Positions 60,601-64,000 of a stretch of 64,000 nucleotides of DNA are shown here, piece by piece. The translations under genes were made by a program, and so were the position numbers. This stretch comes from Pempheris klunzingeri. Taxonomy: Eukaryota > Chordata > Actinopteri > Acropomatiformes > Pempheridae. How positions within the stretch are numbered: the first letter of the stretch is position 1; each line of letters opens with the position of its first letter. The notes under the pieces are model-generated. The model worked only from the letters and a program-made list of their open reading frames with translations. It did not search any database and was not told the origin of the DNA. The stretch is from contig NC_092026.1 in assembly GCF_042242105.1 (NCBI RefSeq), positions 20,417,691 through 20,481,690 on the forward strand, in the 5' to 3' direction.

Positions 60601-62670
60601 TTGTTGAAATCAAGTTGCTCGTTCCCACATAAAGGTTATATGGTCTGGTGGGAGGGAGCCTGACTCACAGCTGAGAGGTCATCGATCCCAGACACTAACG
60701 GGACGAAATGTTCTCACTCTGGAAGGTGGCTGATATCGCATTTACACCCCTCTTGAGAGCAGGGACATGTGTTAAAATCCTTCTCAAATAAAACCACCCT
60801 GTTCTTTTCCCCTCTGTGTGTCAGATTTACTGCTGCACCGGCTTCCTGTCGCTCACCGGTCAGCTGCACCAGGTGAACGCAGACCTGCTGGGGTGGTGGC
60901 TCTGCGAGAGGCAGCTGCCGTCCGGAGGCCTCAATGGACGGCCGGAGAAGGTTTGAACTATGAAATCAAATGCCACCTTATGATTTGCTGTTATGTAGCC
61001 TTTCCTTGACAGTGGTTGCGTTTAAATGCTCTTTGTGTTCTGTAATGTTTATTTACCATCAGCAGTTTGTTGTGGCCGCAGTCCATCAGCCGCTGTCAGA
61101 CACTTAAAGACAGACCAAATTAGAGCAAACAGTTGCCCTTATACATTTGCAGCAGTTCATCATTCATTTGATGGCGTGATTTTGTCCACCTGATGAATGA
61201 ATATCTACTGTCCTTTATCTTTGTGTTTGGTCTCCACCAACTCCTGAGGGAAATATGTGGCTCTTTAGCTACTACGTTTATGAGTAGAGCTGACACAATT
61301 AGCTGATTGATCAATTACTAGATCGACAGAAAATTAATGAAAATAGTTGTTTGATTTACTTTTCAAGCAGAAATGAAAACTAAACTCTTGGTCCAGCTCC
61401 TTAAATGTGAGGATTTGCTGTTTTTCTCTGTAATCATTTGAACTGTGTACCTTCGGGTTTTGGACTGTTGATTCAACAAAATAACATTTTGACGTGACAC
61501 AGTGAGCGCTGAGAACCTGAGCTAGACATTTCACACACCAAACAAATAATTGATGAATCATAAACAATCGGCGGATTAACTGATAGTGAAAGCAGTCTTT
61601 AGTTGCAGCCCTTTTTATGAGATATTATGAGAGCGTTGAGAGCGAACCAAATAAACCATCTCATTCCTAATTTAGCTGAACCTCCCCCAGGCCACTGAAG
61701 CCAAGACTGTAATGAGATCGTAGTTACAGTAAAGAGCCAGCTCTGGTTTTCTTCGTCTTGTTCAGCTTCCAGACGTGTGCTACTCGTGGTGGGTTTTGGC
61801 GTCGCTGAAAATCATCGGCAGGATCCACTGGATCGACAAGGCCAAGCTGCGAACGTTTATTCTGGCTTGTCAGGATGAGGAAACCGGAGGGTTTGCTGAC
61901 AGACCGGGAGACATGGTGAGCTGACAAACACAACTAATTCCTGCGAGAAGGAGAAACATATCAGACCTGTCTTATCCAAAAAAACAATCCTGCCTCCTGT
62001 TTCATCTCACGTGAGCCAATCGGCACAATAATTAGACAGAGAACTTTTAAGTAACTGAAGGGCTGGAATTGTGTAGATAAGAATTTTATTTTTTAATTAT
62101 GCAGTACTGAGTATAGATTTGATAGGGCTCATTAATTCAGTTTTTATAATGGAAATGAAACTTCATCTGCAGAGAACCCCAGGAAAAACTAGACCAGATT
62201 ACTTGAATTATTTTATCCTTAGCTATGAATTATGTATATAAATTTAATAAACTCTTACCGGTGTTGGTGCCAGATGCAAATAACTCTGTGTAGGAGTGGA
62301 GCCTTATCTATGCAAGCTTCTGAGCCTATTATAGAGTGAACACTGCATTTAATTAAAAAATTTGCTCATTGTTTGAGCCACTATTACCAGATACTGATGT
62401 CTTCTTTATTATTCACATGTTCATGTTTTTGCATTGCTGAAAAAAAAAATAGCTGAGCTCAGACGCTCTGTTACATTGTGCCATCACAACCTCGGGTATT
62501 GCTCCTCATTAGCTCCTCCCCCTCCGCAGGTGGACCCTTTCCACACTCTGTTCGGCGTTGCTGGGCTCTCCCTCCTTGGAGACGAACAGATCAAGCCAGT
62601 GAATCCTGTCTTATGCATGCCCGAGGATGTCCTGCAGAGGATCAGCCTGCAGCCTGACCTCCTCAGCTAG
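57315..62670 (+). CDS. rabggtb: Rab geranylgeranyltransferase beta subunit
   Basis: The catalytic subunit of GGTase-II. With the alpha subunit and REP it adds two geranylgeranyl groups to C-terminal cysteines of Rab GTPases in the cytosol. Nine exons join in phase: 57315-57317, 57678-57785, 59166-59363, 59883-59988, 60229-60281, 60382-60492, 60825-60950, 61766-61915 and 62530-62670, giving 331 residues, equal to human. The alpha-alpha barrel prenyltransferase repeats are clear ([59 protein letters not shown]). The zinc ligands fall at the known positions D238, C240 (LPDVCYSW) and H290 (DPFHTLFG). Exon 1 provides only the start codon (ATG|GTAACC), joined to GGTACCCAA. Intron 2 hosts a Tc1 relic and element B. 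Confidence 0.96.
57865..58260 (+). mobile_element. Tc1/mariner transposase 3' fragment (dead)
   Basis: Conceptual translation gives [20 protein letters not shown] followed by [11 protein letters not shown]. This matches the end of Tc1-family transposases, where the WPxQSPDLNPIE block carries the last catalytic acid; here that position is Gln in NPIQ. The rest is frameshifted and partly replaced by a 20 bp tandem repeat. It is a non-functional relic within rabggtb intron 2. Confidence 0.8.
58051..58119. repeat. 20 bp tandem repeat, about 3.5 units
   Basis: The unit ACATCAGTGGCCATAACTTA is repeated head to tail from 58051. The third unit has one change (GGCAAT), and the last is partial. It expands the 'acatcagtg' motif that occurs once in related Tc1 elements. 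Confidence 0.9.
58475..58985 (+). mobile_element. dispersed element B, copy 2 (rabggtb intron 2)
   Basis: Same orientation and block order as 31740-32165, including the near-identical 58673-58710 block. It is longer by an internal segment. No transposase or reverse transcriptase frame is seen. Confidence 0.65.
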
Positions 62671-62692
62671 CTCTCTGACACCCACCACCCCA

Positions 62693-62694
<2 letters not shown>

Positions 62695-62726
<32 letters not shown>
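62695..62726. repeat. (AC)n microsatellite in the rabggtb 3' UTR
   Basis: A pure AC run beginning 25 bp after the rabggtb stop. Confidence 0.95.
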
Positions 62727-62728
<2 letters not shown>

Positions 62729-62988
62729 GCCCTGCTGAATGACACCCCAACTACCACGGCTGAGCAGAGGGAGGACCTGTTGACACATGTTAGTTTTAGC
62801 TGAAGTCAACGGACACATTTTAGATGCAGGTTTTGGTCTCTGCTCACTAAGGACAAATAGAGACACATAGTTGTGACCCTTAACCACTCTTTATGTCATC
62901 AAGTCACTTTTGTTGGTTTTACTAAAAGAGAATGTTTCTGGAAAGAGATGTTTTGAAGTCTAACCATCGCCGTTGAAGCCCAGAAATC

Positions 62989-62994
62989 ATTAAA
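62989..62994 (+). terminator. ATTAAA poly(A) signal, likely rabggtb
   Basis: It lies 320 bp after the stop and is followed by a T/GT-rich stretch (gacaatgtttgtttttctg). Confidence 0.55.
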
Positions 62995-64000
62995 TGACAT
63001 TCCTTGACTTTTTGACAATGTTTGTTTTTCTGCAGGAGAACATGCTGTACTGTTGTGGAGTCAGTTTCTCATCCCTTTGGTGCTCTCATCACCTATTTTA
63101 GCCCGTCAACTAGCCACAGAAGTCTCATAACTTCATAACAGCTTGAGACATGCATGATGGAGTTTGCTCTGTGTTTTTTTGACAATTTTATGAGACGTTT
63201 GGCATAAAGACACCACATCTTTATCTTTTTGTTTCAGGGTTATCATGCGCCTGCTGTTTCAGATAAAATCGCTTCCGTATTAGAAAAATGAGAGCATGTG
63301 AAGGGCAAGCTATCCTCGTCATGTTTACACCAGAAAGATCGTACTACCACAGCGCTGGTTTTATTTACGTCACTACATTGAAATAGCTTCAGTTTACTGG
63401 ACAGACAGACAGACAATGTTTCTGGCAGGATTGGGAGGACAAGGCAGTGTTAAGTTTGCGACAGCAGAACCCCAGAGGAAACGCCTCTTGCCAAGAATAT
63501 TTAACGTCTTATCCACAGTCTCAGCTACACTATTTATTGAAATCCATGTTACTCAGTCCAGCTTTGTTGTGCACTTGTGGGCAGACACACTGTGTGTGAA
63601 ATCATGAAATATTTCCAGTCTTACATTTAAATGATTCTCAACAGTTTTTCAGGTGTACTAATCTGGTTAAAACTCTTTTTATTTCTTTGAGGAATAACTC
63701 CTATCTTGTTGCTCTCATTGTCTGCAGCCTCATCTGCTGCTGACATGCAGTGTTGACATTGTTACAGAAGGCAAATGAATACATGCATATGTACAGTAGA
63801 ATCCATTAGTTATGAGGTTGTGCCCAATTCATGTGAATGACAACTGTATTAATAGACGTTTTTATGCAAAGCGAACTCAGAATCAACACTTAAACGAAAG
63901 CCTATGTTGCGATCACATGGTTTAAATCACAGTTCTCGAGAGATTTAGCTGCTTTAAGATTATTAAAATGTTAAAAACAACTCGAAACCTTAACTTTGTC
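62995..64000 (+). other. downstream of rabggtb, nothing recognised
   Basis: About 1 kb with no exon, RNA or repeat that I can support. In human the next gene is MSH4, but no MSH4 exon is visible here. Confidence 0.5.

Noticed and set aside
60640-60700. tRNA-like 'cgatccc' loop in rabggtb intron 6
   Set aside because: No acceptor stem or anticodon arm can be drawn around it. No tRNA is seen elsewhere in the window.
57318-62529. SNORD45-type snoRNAs expected in rabggtb introns (they occur in human)
   Set aside because: I scanned the introns for C and D boxes with closing stems. TGATGA-like words near 61183 and 61551 lack a paired D box and stem, so none is called. A covariance search could overturn this.

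Overview
This is a stretch of vertebrate nuclear DNA, almost certainly from a ray-finned (teleost) fish and probably a percomorph-type genome. It is AT-rich, has split genes with short GT-AG introns, and carries CA/CT microsatellites, Tc1-type transposase debris and several small inverted-repeat elements. No bacterial, organellar or CRISPR features are present. Six protein-coding genes were read by joining exons whose phases match; all are on the + strand. They are glis1 (3' part only, 3630-13655), a leucine-rich-repeat membrane protein with one coding exon (22023-23243), best4 (29129-32743), hectd3 (34530-41686), rps8 (42694-46351), acadm (49519-54580) and rabggtb (57315-62670).

Layout: 1-3629 is glis1 intron. 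3630-16203 holds the last zinc finger, the C-terminal region and a long 3' UTR of glis1 invaded by a nested pair of mobile elements. A near-perfect CTCF-type site (16737-16755) and two exon-like noncoding blocks lie before the LRR gene. That gene is followed 8 bp after its stop codon by a 1.07 kb terminal-inverted-repeat element that supplies its likely poly(A) signal. 24.3-28.9 kb is gene-poor. From best4 onward the region is dense: chloride channel, E3 ligase, ribosomal protein, mitochondrial acyl-CoA dehydrogenase and Rab geranylgeranyl transferase beta.

The gene content combines two blocks that sit apart on human chromosome 1p: BEST4/HECTD3/RPS8 (1p34) and ACADM/RABGGTB (1p31); GLIS1 is at 1p32. 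That supports orthology. The genes do not form a pathway, and the neighbourhood is a syntenic rather than a functional cluster.

The best RNA content is in rps8. Its introns hold five box C/D snoRNA candidates: SNORD55-like, SNORD46-like and three SNORD38 copies, two of them nearly identical. Other points of note are a GC-AG intron in hectd3, a phase-matched candidate cassette exon in glis1, start codons almost alone in exon 1 of rps8 and rabggtb, and an intronless A-tailed segment between acadm and rabggtb. I found no convincing sign of a wholly new multi-gene system. The least characterised protein is the LRR receptor-like gene, and the most distinctive structure is the SNORD38 triplication.
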